NCBI GenBank assembly: GCA_000151295.1
Contig: GG745329.1
Span: 1,129,812 to 1,148,716 of the forward strand
Direction: 5' to 3'
Length of the DNA: 18,905 bases
Source: Allomyces macrogynus ATCC 38327
Taxonomy: Eukaryota > Blastocladiomycota > Blastocladiomycetes > Blastocladiales > Blastocladiaceae
The notes beneath the pieces were generated by a model. The model ran no database searches and had not been told where the DNA came from. It worked only from the letters and a program-made list of their open reading frames with translations. Of this stretch, positions 17,980 to 18,905 are shown in pieces (within the stretch, counting starts at the first letter, position 1; each line of letters begins with the position of its first letter). A program made the position numbers and the translations under genes.

Positions 17980-18905
17980 ATGGCATGGGCAGTTCCCTCC
18001 GGCACGAGCCGCAACGGCCAACGCTTCAAAAAGTTCGTTTGGGTTTTGTTGGGCGTCGATTTGCCGTCGGCCGATCAGAACGTGGCCGCGATTCAGCGTT
18101 CACCGCCGCACCTCTGTCCACGACGTCGTCTCCATCAAGGTGCCCTGCTGCACCACGTCCTCACCCTGCTCGTCGTCGTCGTCGTCGTCGTCGTCGCCGA
18201 CCCGTCGCCTCGGCCCAGCGCGCTCTACCAGCACCCCACGCGCAGCAGCTCTCAGTCCCGCGACCGCGAGCTCTGCACCACCACCACCACCACCACCACC
18301 ACCAGCCCGATACCAAGACCGCCGCTTGCGTCCTCACCGCACCAAAGCGCCGTGTCAACCGCCAACGGCCCGCGCGTCCCTGACCTCGGATTGCCCGCGT
18401 GTGTTGTGCGCGCGCGTGCCTGCGCCCATTGGTCCGCGACCACTCGTGCAACCGCGCCGCTGCTGGTCCCTGAGCTGCTCTCGCACTTCGCATTCCCATC
18501 GCATTCCCCCGCGCATTCGACGCCGGCATGCTGGCTCCGCCGCCGGCATCCGATGCCGGTTACGTGCCGCCCGACCACGCCCTGCCGCATCTCGGCGGCG
18601 GCAGCGGTGGAGACGCCGATGGCACGACTCCGCCGCCGGGCGGCGATGGCGACGGTGCCAATGGTGGGCCGACGCAATTTGTGTGTGACGAGTGCGACCC
18701 GCCGCGCATTTTCGGGTGCGTTTTGGTTTGCGCCCGTCTTGACGGGACGGGACGCACGCACGGGCACCGTGTTCGATCCACGCCGCGGCCCTGCCGATGC
18801 TGCCGTTAGACGGGCATGCATGCGCGATCACGGCCAACACTAACGCGCCCGCTATCCCCCCAACCTCCTCCACGCACTCGATAGCCGCAAGCACGACCTG
18901 GACAC
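17980..18905 (+). CDS. Partial low-complexity gene running off the right edge
   Basis: Function unknown and exon structure unresolved. The most gene-like part is 18475-18709, which reads LAPPPASDAGYVPPDHALPH, a Gly/Asp/Pro-rich linker, then TQFVCDECDPPRIFG. A strong GTGCGT donor follows at about 18719. A TTAG acceptor near 18825 leads either to a short end with a stop at 18843, or, in another frame, to GHACAITANTNAPAIPPTSS, which stays open to the window edge. Upstream, a different frame contains a hydrophobic run (HHVLTLLVVVVVVVVAD) that could be a signal anchor, followed by a Thr run, both encoded by trinucleotide repeats. An intron between about 18400 and 18474 would be needed to join these. 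The start (Met at 17980) is a guess. Confidence 0.3.
18172..18195 (+). repeat. (GTC)8 microsatellite
   Basis: Eight perfect GTC units. In the tentative coding frame they give a poly-Val run; in the next frame, poly-Ser. Length variation would keep the frame. Confidence 0.9.
18276..18304 (+). repeat. (CAC)n microsatellite
   Basis: Nine to ten CAC/ACC units, giving Thr, His or Pro runs depending on the frame. It lies about 80 bases after the GTC repeat. Confidence 0.9.

Noticed and set aside
1..18905. CRISPR arrays, insertion sequences, bacterial operons.
   Set aside because: No regularly spaced direct repeats, no transposase or reverse transcriptase motifs, and genes are spliced, so the DNA is eukaryotic nuclear.

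Overview
The window looks like nuclear DNA of a zoosporic fungus, most likely a blastocladiomycete (Allomyces / Catenaria / Blastocladiella type). This is inferred from four things: very GC-rich DNA, genes split by short GT-AG introns (mostly about 58-98 nt, with donors such as GTACGT, GTGCGT and GTATGT), a Mediator subunit, and a cyclic-nucleotide-gated (CNG) channel, a gene type known from flagellated fungi and reported absent from non-flagellated ones. No prokaryotic features, CRISPR arrays or recognisable transposons were seen. All exon borders were placed by hand from frame, splice consensus and family fit, without transcripts.

Layout, left to right. 1-1469 holds no gene I can support. 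1470-5816 (minus) is a large eight-exon CNG-type channel with a full S1-S6 core, C-linker and cNMP-binding domain, but no recognisable K+ or CNG selectivity filter. A roughly 600-bp divergent spacer (5817-6412) separates it from a plus-strand gene (6413-8783) for an unknown membrane protein with a long Ser-rich tail. 9023-9994 (plus) is an intronless F-box-like protein, followed by its decayed tandem copy (10356-11057). 11363-12417 (plus) encodes Mediator subunit MED4. Convergent to it, 12568-13611 (minus) encodes a single-pass receptor-like protein with 12 ectodomain cysteines and a tail repeating an [DE]P[VL][YF]LP motif. A second copy (14011-14801, minus) keeps the signal peptide, membrane segment and tail motifs but has lost the Cys-rich part and contains frame breaks. 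15267-17268 (minus) is a signal-peptide-bearing FAD polyamine oxidase whose best gene model needs a 10-nt microexon and a GC-AG intron. The right edge (about 17980-18905) holds a partial, poorly resolved low-complexity gene.

The genes do not form one pathway. The most noteworthy items are the CNG-like channel with an aberrant pore, the tandem receptor-like pair with a repeated tail motif, the polyamine oxidase microexon, and the F-box gene/pseudogene pair, which records a recent local duplication.
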